Assembly (NCBI GenBank): GCA_043801445.1
Contig: JAZDMB010000057.1
Span: 1-64,000, forward strand
Direction: 5' to 3'
From: JAZDFP01 sp043801445
GTDB lineage: Bacteria; Planctomycetota; MHYJ01; JACQXL01
Length of the DNA stretch: 64,000 nt
How positions within the stretch are numbered: the stretch's first letter is position 1; each line of letters starts with the position of its first letter. This document shows, one piece after another, positions 28,435-35,552 of the stretch. The position numbers and the translations under genes were made by a program. The notes beneath the pieces were generated by a model. The model did not search any database and had not been told where the DNA came from. It was given only the letters and a program-made list of their open reading frames with translations.

Positions 28435-29849
28435 AAGCCATCCCCCTTTTCTGCTATTTCTATTGCTTTTCGCAATACAGCCATCTTGTTCAAGGTTTCC
28501 TGATATTCCTGCAATGGGTTGGAATCATAGACGATGCCTGCGCCCGCCTGGATAAAATACTTATTCCCCTTCCCGCCAGAGGCGGGTCTGCCTATGGCAC
28601 AGGGACGCCCGAGACTATCCCCTACCGAAAAAACGATAGTCCTGATAGTCAGGCACATATCCATATTGCCGTTCCCGCCGAAATAGCCCATAGCGCCGGC
28701 ATAAGGACCGCGCCTGGTTTTTTCCAGTTTACTGATAATCTCCATCGCCCTGATTTTCGGTGCGCCGGTAACCGTGCCGGCCGGAAATGCCGCCTGAAAT
28801 AAATCAAACATATCCTTATCCTTCTTAAGCAGTCCGGTTACGGTGGAAACCATATGCATCACATGAGAATAGCGCTCTATTTTCTTATGCTCTTTCAGAT
28901 TTATACTGCTGAATTCGCAAACCCGGCCCAAATCATTGCGGCCAAGGTCAACCAGCATAGAATGCTCCGCGTTCTCTTTTGAATTCGCCAGCAGTTTCTT
29001 TTCCAGTTCCATATCCTCCTGATATGTTTGCCCGCGCTGTTTGGTGCCGGCAATCGGGCGGAGCAGCACCTCGCGTCCCTGGAGTTTGGTAAGCATCTCC
29101 GGCGATGAGCCGACCAGGCAGAAATCATCCTGCTCAAAGAAAAACATATAAGGCGACGGATTAATCAATCGCATCGCCCGGTAGACCTGAAACGGAGCGG
29201 CTGAAGTCTCGCCCGTAAACCGCTGTGAAAGAACCACCTGTAAAATATCGCCCGCCCGGATATACTCCTTTGCCTGACGCACTATCTGCTGGTATCTGCC
29301 GGATGTAAAATTGGATATTGGTTTCTTTGCACCCTTTTTATCTTTGTGGAAAATATCTTTTGGCAAGGCGGTATTAAACGCCCGGATTATCTCATCAATC
29401 CGCTGTCGATTAATCGTAAATATCCCTATCTTCTTCCGGTAATGGTCAAAGACGATAATGGTCTCAGGCCTGATAAGATAGACAGGCGGCAGGTTCAGAT
29501 GATCTGATGCCGGCGCCGGTACATTCTCGAACAAACCGCATACCTCGTAGCCGATATAGCCAACCAGTCCGCTTAATAATGCCTGCCCGACCTGACAGTC
29601 GTTCGGGCGGGTTGGCATATCTTTGGAAGAAGGCTTAATGTATTTACGCAGGAAAGACAGCGAACCGGCGCCCTTCTCAAGCCCGACCCTTAAAACCGGA
29701 TTAAGCCCGATAAAAGAATATCTGCCGAACGACTCGTTGTTCTCGGTGCTTTCCAGCAGGAAACAGGCGCCGACGCTTTTCAGTTTCAGGTAGGCTGAAA
29801 CCGGCGTTTCCAAATCAGCCAGTATCTCTATTGAAAATATCTTTGACAT
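28431..29849 (-). CDS. trpE: Anthranilate synthase component I with two in-frame insertions
   Basis: 472 residues. It converts chorismate to anthranilate with TrpG. The N-terminus carries the feedback (Trp) domain with LLESTENNESFGRYSFIGL. The C-terminal chorismate-binding domain shows FEQDDFCLVGSSPEM, RPIAGTKQRG, LVDLGRNDLGRV, VMHMVSTVTG, FPAGTVTGAPKIRAME and FIQAGAGIVYDS. Two stretches absent from the family, about residues 73-88 (MPTRPNDCQVGQ) and about 406-428 (LGRPCAIGRPASGGK), are encoded by palindromic repeats. It is the first structural gene after the attenuator. Confidence 0.95.
   Translation of the reverse strand: MSKIFSIEILADLETPVSAYLKLKSVGACFLLESTENNESFGRYSFIGLNPVLRVGLEKGAGSLSFLRKYIKPSSKDMPTRPNDCQVGQALLSGLVGYIGYEVCGLFENVPAPASDHLNLPPVYLIRPETIIVFDHYRKKIGIFTINRQRIDEIIRAFNTALPKDIFHKDKKGAKKPISNFTSGRYQQIVRQAKEYIRAGDILQVVLSQRFTGETSAAPFQVYRAMRLINPSPYMFFFEQDDFCLVGSSPEMLTKLQGREVLLRPIAGTKQRGQTYQEDMELEKKLLANSKENAEHSMLVDLGRNDLGRVCEFSSINLKEHKKIERYSHVMHMVSTVTGLLKKDKDMFDLFQAAFPAGTVTGAPKIRAMEIISKLEKTRRGPYAGAMGYFGGNGNMDMCLTIRTIVFSVGDSLGRPCAIGRPASGGKGNKYFIQAGAGIVYDSNPLQEYQETLNKMAVLRKAIEIAEKGDGL
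28572..28625. repeat. GC-rich palindromic insertion in the 3' part of trpE
   Basis: CCCGCCAGAGGCGGG is a short dyad at the left end. The insertion separates TIRTIVF from GNKYFIQAGAG, which are normally contiguous in TrpE. Confidence 0.55.
29586..29611. repeat. GC-rich palindromic insertion in the 5' part of trpE
   Basis: CCCGACCTGACAG and CGTTCGGGCGGG form an imperfect dyad of the same family as 24311-24340 and 35063-35092. It is in frame with trpE. Confidence 0.65.
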
Positions 29850-29913
29850 ATAATTTTAACAACGGATTAAACTGATTAATCGAAATAGGATTAACCACAA
29901 AGGTCACAAAGAA

Positions 29914-30000
29914 TAACACGAATAACACGAATAGAACACGAATGATACGAATAATTTTGATATAATTTGTGTGATTCGTCTTAATTCGTCTTATTCGTGT
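29914..30000. repeat. ACACGAAT inverted repeat in the trpE leader
   Basis: Tandem AACACGAAT words on the left face ATTCGTCTTATTCGTGTT on the right. It lies between the attenuator and trpE, so it would be part of the trp mRNA leader when read-through occurs. Confidence 0.6.
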
Positions 30001-30022
30001 TCAAGTTTCTTACTGTCTTTGC

Positions 30023-30060
30023 CCCTACGGGACTTATTCACTGTTGTATCCCGTTAGGGA
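30023..30060. repeat. CCCCTACGGG/CCCGTTAGGG palindrome
   Basis: Two facing words separated by about 18 bases, in the untranslated trp leader. Similar CCCGTTAGGG words occur near 41925 and 34940. Confidence 0.4.
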
Positions 30061-30106
30061 TTGTGGTGAATCTTCTTTCTTAGTTAAATTCTGTTATTTT
30101 ATTGGT

Positions 30107-30144
30107 AAAAAAAAACCCACTCCTACGTACTGTCGGAGTGGGTT
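30107..30144 (-). terminator. Attenuator terminator of the aromatic supraoperon
   Basis: On the minus strand the stem AACCCACTCC/GGAGTGGGTT is perfect over 10 bp, with an 11-base loop, and is followed by a run of T. It lies 39 bases after the leader-peptide stop and 258 bases before trpE. The 5' arm (ACCCAC) can alternatively pair with GTGGGT at 30190-30185, which overlaps the end of the leader ORF, giving an antiterminator. Confidence 0.88.
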
Positions 30145-30182
30145 GTAATTATTTCCTTTATAGCAAACAGAGAATAGCTACA

Positions 30183-30260
30183 CTACCCACCACGAGCGGT
30201 AAAATACCACCGCCAGCAGGTAAAAAGCATATTTCTATAATTGCTATAAAACATTTTCAT
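30183..30260 (-). CDS. trpL: Aromatic leader peptide (trpL-like)
   Basis: A 25-codon ORF lies directly after the promoter and before the attenuator. It contains CWRWYF near its end. Overall it has two Trp, three Tyr and three Phe codons, far above chance for its length. The TGG-CGG-TGG codons lie in a GCGGT/ACCGC hairpin (30213-30196). The stop TAG overlaps the antiterminator strand, as in enteric trpL. The start could be the ATG at 30260, which is almost leaderless, or ATGs at 30252 or 30230; none has a clear Shine-Dalgarno. When Trp-, Tyr- or Phe-tRNA is short, ribosome stalling should free the GTGGGT strand to block the terminator. This is inferred from sequence alone. Confidence 0.78.
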   Translation of the reverse strand: MKMFYSNYRNMLFTCWRWYFTARGG

Positions 30261-30269
30261 ATATGTCTT

Positions 30270-30298
30270 ATCTTATTATTGCAACAAATTTATGTCAA
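30270..30298 (-). promoter_or_regulatory. Promoter of the trp/phe/tyr supraoperon
   Basis: On the minus strand TTGACA (30298-30293) and TAAGAT (30275-30270) are spaced by 17 bases. Predicted transcription start is near 30263-30260, just at the leader ORF. Confidence 0.7.
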
Positions 30299-30805
30299 GG
30301 AAAATAATATTATTTAGTAAGTTTTTATCAGAAAGGTTATCTGCCGACTCAATCGCCACAGAAAACACGGATATACACAGATAATTTCTATAAGGAGACC
30401 AGGAAACCAAGATTATAATTCCTGTTCTCATGGATTCCTTATAATCTTTCGTAATTTATTCGCTCTGCGAACGGAGTTTATCCCGCCCCAACGGAACGTC
30501 TCTGCGGTTAAACTATACGCCCTACGCTCCATACTTTCTACTTTTTACTTTTGACTTCTTACTTCATACTACCTACTTCATACTTTATACTTCTCTATCC
30601 CCTCAGCGCCCCTGCCTACCGCAGACAAGCCTCTATAGTATTATACGAATGAAAATCAAAAAGCGACACGATATTTTTGGGAAAATGAAGCCCTTTCCCT
30701 AACCCTTTTAATAATAGAACGATAAAACAAAAATATTTTAACCACAATTTTATTTTTTTAGCAAAAACAGGGGGGTATGGTAACCCCTCCCCCCTCCCTC
30801 CATAG
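30299..30805. other. Non-coding region between the trp promoter and the tandem array
   Basis: No convincing gene. It contains ATAAGGAGACCAGGAAA (30391-30407; repeated at 50916-50932) facing TTCCTTAT, CTACTTCATACTTTATAC-type AT repeats shared with 33215-33300 and 56990-57020, and a GC-rich stretch near 30605. It looks like decayed or repeat-built spacer DNA. Confidence 0.5.
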
Positions 30806-31069
30806 GGAGAGATACTGGTTAGTATAACCAGAGACATTGGTTAGCATAAGGAGAAGCATTGGTTAGCATACGGAGTGGCACTGGTTAGCATATGGAGATA
30901 CATCGGTTAGTATATGGAGATATATTGGTTAACATAAGGAGAGGCATTGGTTAGTATATGGAGTAGCACTGGTTAGCATATGGAGTAGCACTGGTTAGCA
31001 TACGAAGAGACACTGGTTAGCATAACCAGAGGTATCTCGGTGCATAAGGAGTGGCACTGGCAGGTATAA
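30806..31069. repeat. 22-bp tandem array, 12 units
   Basis: Twelve consecutive units of exactly 22 bp. Each is GGAG, a variable middle, then a conserved TGGTTAGCATA core. Units differ mainly at positions 5-10, and the first and last units are the most degenerate. There are no spacers, so this is not a CRISPR. It lies downstream of the nuclease-like gene at 31191-31823 and upstream of the trp promoter. A phase of about two helical turns would place protein-binding sites on one DNA face. Confidence 0.9.
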
Positions 31070-31190
31070 GAGAAGGGGATATATGGGGTATACCTATTTT
31101 AACGAAACGATGCCTTAAAACTGGCTTAAATACTGGGTTTCTCCGGGTAGGGACTGTCCCCAATTACTTCGGTGACACATTACTTATTTG

Positions 31191-31823
31191 TTATTTCTTA
31201 AGATAGCCGAATTTCTTCAGCAGCACATCGGCTTGTTGCATTAATTTTTTGTTGCCCGCAACGGCCCATCTATCATCTTTGAAAACCGGCATCTTTTTTA
31301 TCAAAAGCCGGCCATTCTTAACGGTCGGTTTACTGTTGCCATAAATCAGGCGTGCAACCAAGCATCGCGCCTCAGACACACGATAATCTTCATGAGACTT
31401 ATTAATCTCTCGTTTAAATTCGCTGACTGTCAGTCCTTTCTTATTGTCGAAGCATAATTTCATTATATACTTTGAATTATACCCGCCCCCTCTTTTCGGT
31501 TTCGGGTTTTCACGTAACACCCGAAACATCTTATATAATTCAATAACTTTAGGACCTATTGATTTAGATGCATCGTCAACCCAGCAGACGATATAATCAC
31601 ACTTGTTTTTATCGTGTCCATGAAGAATAAAGTTATTACTGCAATATTCAAATTCAATATTTACCTCTTTGCCATCTCTTTTTCTTATTGCCTTGCAATC
31701 CGGGAAGCTGGCGCCTAATCTTGTAATCTTAGTAAAGCCCAACTTATTCAGTACCGAGCAAAACAACGCAATCACTTCCTGTTCTGTGCAGGGCTGGAAT
31801 TTTAGAATACTCATTGTCGTCAT
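31191..31823 (-). CDS. Putative nuclease-like protein (PD-(D/E)XK-like)
   Basis: 210 residues from ATG 31823, which has GGTAGG just upstream; a GTG at 31889 adds 22 unlikely residues. Residues about 10-95 show LNKLGF-x(9)-FPDCKAIR, then VNIEFEYCSNNF, a HGHDKN motif and CDYIVCWVDD. This spacing of an acidic residue, a strand with E-x-E, and a following hydrophobic strand suggests a restriction-endonuclease-like core, but the canonical lysine is not evident. The rest is basic and may bind nucleic acid. It is paired with a second nuclease-like gene upstream (31956-32951). Function is unproven. Confidence 0.55.
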   Translation of the reverse strand: MTTMSILKFQPCTEQEVIALFCSVLNKLGFTKITRLGASFPDCKAIRKRDGKEVNIEFEYCSNNFILHGHDKNKCDYIVCWVDDASKSIGPKVIELYKMFRVLRENPKPKRGGGYNSKYIMKLCFDNKKGLTVSEFKREINKSHEDYRVSEARCLVARLIYGNSKPTVKNGRLLIKKMPVFKDDRWAVAGNKKLMQQADVLLKKFGYLKK

Positions 31824-31955
31824 CCTACCATTTCCCCCTGGGGTTGGGCAAGGGTTTTTAGACCAATAAGAATTTCTCCGCCGCCCCACACTTTATTCAC
31901 GAGTTCTTCCCGTAATCAGGTATCACGTTCCCCGAATTTAGCCTTCTCTTTGAAT

Positions 31956-32951
31956 TTATCCGACCTTGTCAAACACAGCTAAAACGAATTCGGCAAGTTT
32001 CAAAGACATTGTTTCTGCATTATTCGCACCGGTAAATAATTTCCTCATTGGTATCATAACGTCAATGGCAGATTCTTTTCCCGCTCTTCGATTAGTTTCC
32101 ACGCACCGAAGTATTATTTCCTTATTAAAAACAAATTCCGGTGATTTTAATTCTTCTTCTATCGTCGCAAGGTTAATTTTCTTGTAGCAGTTTAACCGAA
32201 TCCTAAAAGAGCCTGGCTGCCAAGTAGCGTCTATCCATGCCCAATTCAATCGTTTAGCAATTCCATCAGAGACATAAAGTTCTGCAACTGAACCTGGTCC
32301 GATACGTTTCCATCCACGTTCTCGTAAACCTTGCCTTGTTAGTTCCCACAGTTTTGCGAAATTTTCTTTATTTCTTTTAGCTACCTTTGGATCAGGGTCC
32401 TGCAAATTGCCTATTTTTGGCATCGCCGGCTCAAACCCAAAATGATCAAAAACATCACGTAAAGCTCTGTTGAATTCTGTTGCAGTCCGAGTAGATAGGC
32501 TTTTGCTTAGTATTGGATAAAAATCAGACCACATAAAATGTCTGCGCCCGTTTTTTGGCCTTAAATACTTTTTATTCTTATAAACAACATCGTCTACATC
32601 CGTATAATAGCCCGTAATGAATGCCAGATAAGTTAGAGCCGGTAGGGAAAGATATGTTTTTAACTGTCCCTTGCCTTTATATCCTTGTCCTTCTGGAGAC
32701 CATAGCTTATTCTCAATGCCAATGGATTTATTGCTTTTTAAATCAACAACTATATCTACACAAGAATGCTCAAAGGAAACTTGGGTCTTTATATTGATAA
32801 TATCTTCCTTAGAAACTTTAGCCCCGCAAAGATAAGTAAGAACATTCTCAGCAAACAGTTTATCCTTTTCGAGTGTTGCTGCAAAACATTCAGTCAGAAA
32901 GTCTTCCTTCTCGCCAGTATATTTCATTAAACGAACAAATAAATCAGTCAT
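31956..32951 (-). CDS. PD-(D/E)XK nuclease superfamily protein
   Basis: 331 residues. The N-terminal half has VDIVVDLK and IGIENKLW followed by GQLKTYLS, the D...E-x-K arrangement of the PDDEXK_4-type family. The C-terminal half (WELTRQGLRERGWKRIGPGS, RIRLNCYKK) is a sensor-like or substrate-binding domain of unknown type. Such proteins occur in defence or accessory islands and often act alone. Here it precedes a second nuclease-like gene and sits among repeats with no housekeeping partner. The substrate and any partner methylase are not visible. Confidence 0.75.
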   Translation of the reverse strand: MTDLFVRLMKYTGEKEDFLTECFAATLEKDKLFAENVLTYLCGAKVSKEDIINIKTQVSFEHSCVDIVVDLKSNKSIGIENKLWSPEGQGYKGKGQLKTYLSLPALTYLAFITGYYTDVDDVVYKNKKYLRPKNGRRHFMWSDFYPILSKSLSTRTATEFNRALRDVFDHFGFEPAMPKIGNLQDPDPKVAKRNKENFAKLWELTRQGLRERGWKRIGPGSVAELYVSDGIAKRLNWAWIDATWQPGSFRIRLNCYKKINLATIEEELKSPEFVFNKEIILRCVETNRRAGKESAIDVMIPMRKLFTGANNAETMSLKLAEFVLAVFDKVG

Positions 32952-33433
32952 AATATATTGCTCTTCTCTTTATTTTGCTGACCTGGTGGCACATTGCGTG
33001 ATTATTTCCCATCCTACCATTTCCGTCTTAATTAAGCAAGGATTTTTTCCGCTGGGGTCCCGAGACATTGCTCGAGACAGGCTGGTCCCGAGTGAACCCC
33101 AATCCAAGTCAAGGAGAATCTCGAACAAAATGGTCGGAAGCCACACTCGCCTGCGTCCAGTTGGGACTACGGACGGGCAGGGATTACACCAAGTAGGCAG
33201 GCAGATGGGCACGGATTAATAGTATGTAGTATACAGTATGAAGTAGGTAGTAGATAGTTTGTAGAGTCTTATATAGTATAAAGTATATAGTATGAAGTAT
33301 GTTGACTAAGATAAGAAAAGAATTCACCGCAGATCTGCTTGCCCGCCGTAGGAAGGCAGGAGGTAGATCCGCCTTCCCGACCCGTCGCGGTTCGGGACGG
33401 GTTGGCAAAGATATATTTTTCTCCACCCGGATT
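32952..33433. other. Repeat-rich gap of 482 bases
   Basis: It contains a dispersed repeat (33100-33192), AT-rich GTATGAAGTA-type repeats (33215-33300) and GC-rich palindromic words (33335-33410). The sequence CATCCTACCATTTCC occurs at 33011-33025 and again at 31823-31837, in front of the second nuclease gene. No convincing gene. Confidence 0.5.
33100..33192. repeat. Dispersed repeat, copy 1
   Basis: About 93 bases that match the reverse complement of 55795-55888 with only scattered mismatches. The shared block runs from AATCTCGAA through GGAAGCCACAC, CTGCGTCCAGTT and GGACGGGCAGGGATTACA. Its centre is a palindrome of the CCCGCCTG class. Confidence 0.75.
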
Positions 33434-33586
33434 TTAATCTTTAGAGTTTCTTTTGATTATAATTTTCTTCGTTCTGTAGCCGCCTTCGATTGACCCGACC
33501 AGAATACATAATACCCAGACCCACCATGGGAAAGTCCATTGAAGCGGTCCATAAGCCAAGATTAATAATGCAACTAACCCTAACAT
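33434..33586 (-). CDS. Small membrane protein of 50 residues
   Basis: AAGGAGAT sits 5 bases before an ATG. The peptide starts MLGLVALLILAYGPLQW, has a Trp-rich membrane segment (WWVWVLCILVG) and ends in a basic tail (RTKKIIIKRNSKD). The strong ribosome site and membrane-type composition support a real gene. No family is recognised. The nearest co-directional genes are the nuclease pair, downstream at 31191-32951, and the dehydrogenase upstream at 33804-34907. Confidence 0.6.
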   Translation of the reverse strand: MLGLVALLILAYGPLQWTFPWWVWVLCILVGSIEGGYRTKKIIIKRNSKD

Positions 33587-33655
33587 ATATGATCTCCTTG
33601 TATTTTGGTTATGTTATTAGGAATCCTTCATATCAAGATTAATAATAGGATGCTA

Positions 33656-33745
33656 AACACGAATAGCACGAATGCGGCGAATAACACGAATATTAAAATA
33701 TAATTTCTTATTTGTGAAATTCGTTTTATTCGTGTAATTCGTGTT
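33656..33745. repeat. ACACGAAT inverted repeat
   Basis: AACACGAATAGCACGAAT mirrors ATTCGTGTAATTCGTGTT. A CCCGCCTG palindrome (33766-33787) follows directly, so two repeat families are stacked here. Confidence 0.6.
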
Positions 33746-33765
33746 CTCCGAAAATCTGCGTCCTA

Positions 33766-33787
33766 CCCGCCTGACCAGTCGGGCAGG
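33766..33787. repeat. CCCGCCTG/CGGGCAGG palindrome
   Basis: CCCGCCTGAC and GTCGGGCAGG form a compact dyad of the main GC-rich family, 17 bases downstream of the dehydrogenase stop codon. Confidence 0.7.
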
Positions 33788-33803
33788 TTTGACGGATACG
33801 GAA

Positions 33804-34907
33804 TTAGCATATCGTTTCTTTAATCTTTATTCCTCTCTTTTTTAACCCATCTATTACCTGAGAGAATATCAGACTATTTTTGCCTAATTCCTCAGGCGGC
33901 ATGACACCGACCTTATCAATCAAATTCATTAATCTGGCGACTATGGCGCAAGGATACCCTGTAGTCCGAGCCATTGAAGTAACGCCATTCGTATAGTAAT
34001 CAACCAACTCGTATTTTAAAGTCTTTTCACCCTTTACCACGACCCTAAAAAGCGTGATATCCTTGTCTTTGCCAAGGGCTAATTTATCGCCAAGTACTTT
34101 GAGCGTAAAATCACGCGGGCTGACCTTATTATTCCTGAATTCTACCGGCTTGGTATCCAGGAATCCGCATTCAATCAAGGTTTTTATCTGAGCTGTATGG
34201 CCCGGATACCTGATAGTTTTTTCAGTCATTGTTTTGACGCCTTTAACTGTCTGAGCCAAACTCCTTAATCCATCGGTAAAGAAGCATTCAAATTCACCGA
34301 TGCCATTAAACTTAATCTTTTCTACTCCGGTCATCGGTTCTATTATCTTAAATTTACCGTTCTCTATTATCCTGACCTTGCGGGTATATTCTTCCATAAC
34401 ATCTTCAAGCGAAAATACGGTCCGGTAATTCAAGGGCGGCTTGGGATTCTGGGGTAATCCGCCTACTGCAATATGAACTTCGTCAATCCGCTTCAGGATG
34501 GATTGGGCATGTCCGACAAGGAGATTACTGATTCCGGGCGCCAAACCGCAATCCACCACAATCTTGACATTATGTTGCCTGGCAAGCCGGTCAAGTTTAG
34601 GGGCATCTTCCGGCATAAATGAAATATCAACCATATCCCTGCCTGATTCTATCACGGTCTTGACCAAACCAAGCCCGTATTTCCCCGGCACCGCACCGAC
34701 AATCAAATCATATTGCTTTATAAGTCCGGTTAAATGCTTTTTATCATTTATATCCATTTGATGAACGGAAGAGATGCCGATATTTTTGATGCGCCGGAGT
34801 CTTTCGCTGCTAATATCACAGACTCCGACCTTTATATGCTTATCTTTAAATAAGTCTGAGGCTATCTCAAAACCCTGTAATCCGCATCCGATAACAAGAA
34901 CTTTCAT
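33804..34907 (-). CDS. Saccharopine dehydrogenase-like oxidoreductase
   Basis: 367 residues from ATG 34907, with AAGGA 7 bases upstream; an ATG at 34925 lacks a site. The Rossmann N-terminus is MKVLVIGCGLQGFEIASDL. DLIVGAVPGKYG, VDCGLAPGISN and TTGYPCAIVARLM match the saccharopine dehydrogenase/lysine 6-dehydrogenase family. It probably acts on an amino-acid-type substrate with NAD(P); lysine or carboxynorspermidine metabolism is possible. Neighbours give no pathway clue. Confidence 0.83.
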   Translation of the reverse strand: MKVLVIGCGLQGFEIASDLFKDKHIKVGVCDISSERLRRIKNIGISSVHQMDINDKKHLTGLIKQYDLIVGAVPGKYGLGLVKTVIESGRDMVDISFMPEDAPKLDRLARQHNVKIVVDCGLAPGISNLLVGHAQSILKRIDEVHIAVGGLPQNPKPPLNYRTVFSLEDVMEEYTRKVRIIENGKFKIIEPMTGVEKIKFNGIGEFECFFTDGLRSLAQTVKGVKTMTEKTIRYPGHTAQIKTLIECGFLDTKPVEFRNNKVSPRDFTLKVLGDKLALGKDKDITLFRVVVKGEKTLKYELVDYYTNGVTSMARTTGYPCAIVARLMNLIDKVGVMPPEELGKNSLIFSQVIDGLKKRGIKIKETIC

Positions 34908-34991
34908 AGATTTATCCTTCTTCATAATATAGGAAATTATCCCTAACGGGCAAGTTTACATGAATTATTCGCGGTATTCGTTCCATTCGTG

Positions 34992-35417
34992 TTATTCGTG
35001 TTTCTCTTTTACTTGATCAGAAAATAATTTTAGTAATTCTGTTTGTATTTGTGTTAAACTAACCCGCCCGGCCTGACGGTCGTTCGGGCGGGCCTGCCCG
35101 GCCTGGCGCGGTTCGGAACCGGTTAGCGGAGAAGTAGAGTTACCGCTTATGCCGATGATAATATCTAGTCCTTTGGGTAATAGGTTTTTATTCAGTCTGA
35201 ATGACTCGCGGACAAGCCTTTTGATGCGATTCCGCATCGATGCCTTACGAAATAACTTTTTGCCGACGGCAACCCCTAATCTGCTATATCCTAAATCATT
35301 CGGCAGGTAACGGACCATGACTTTCCCGCTTTTTCTGATTGTCCCTTCCTTATAAATCCTATCAAATTCCTTTTTATTGACTACCCGTTCTTTTTTAGAT
35401 AATCCGAATTGTTTCAT
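34992..35417 (-). CDS. rnpA: Ribonuclease P protein component with an in-frame insertion
   Basis: 141 residues against about 115-120. The core is clear: LSKKERVVNKKEFDRIYKEG, RLGVAVGKKLFRKASMRNRIKRLVRESFR (the RNR region split here only by my listing) and LDIIIGIS. It binds the RNase P RNA for tRNA 5' maturation. Residues about 96-118 (GSEPRQAGQARPNDRQAGR region) are encoded by a double GC-rich palindrome between two parts that normally join. rpmH is not upstream and yidD/yidC are not downstream, so rnpA has left its usual cluster. Confidence 0.93.
   Translation of the reverse strand: MKQFGLSKKERVVNKKEFDRIYKEGTIRKSGKVMVRYLPNDLGYSRLGVAVGKKLFRKASMRNRIKRLVRESFRLNKNLLPKGLDIIIGISGNSTSPLTGSEPRQAGQARPNDRQAGRVSLTQIQTELLKLFSDQVKEKHE
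35063..35122. repeat. Double palindromic insertion inside rnpA
   Basis: CCCGCCCGGCCTGACG and CGTTCGGGCGGG form one dyad (35063-35092). It is followed by GCCTGCCCGGCCTGGCGCGG and GGAACCGG. The block is a multiple of three and has no stop in the rnpA frame. Confidence 0.7.
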
Positions 35418-35552
35418 AGCGCATAAGGAAACTTCGTAACAACAGGATTAAACTAACACGAAGTGTCATTGCGAGTGATAGCGAAGAATCCCTGACCATT
35501 AGTAGTAGACCCTTCGCTTTGCTCAGGGTGACCGCCAACGGCAGTCACTTTA

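Noticed and set aside
30107..30263. Independent small RNA such as 6S RNA
   Set aside because: The leader ORF with aromatic codons, the antiterminator pairing and the downstream trpE explain the promoter-terminator pair better as an attenuator.
30616..30837. 73-codon minus-strand ORF between the trp promoter and the array
   Set aside because: It overlaps the tandem repeats and low-complexity DNA, with no ribosome site.
30806..31069. Possible CRISPR array
   Set aside because: The units are contiguous 22-bp tandem copies with no unique spacers, and no cas genes are present.
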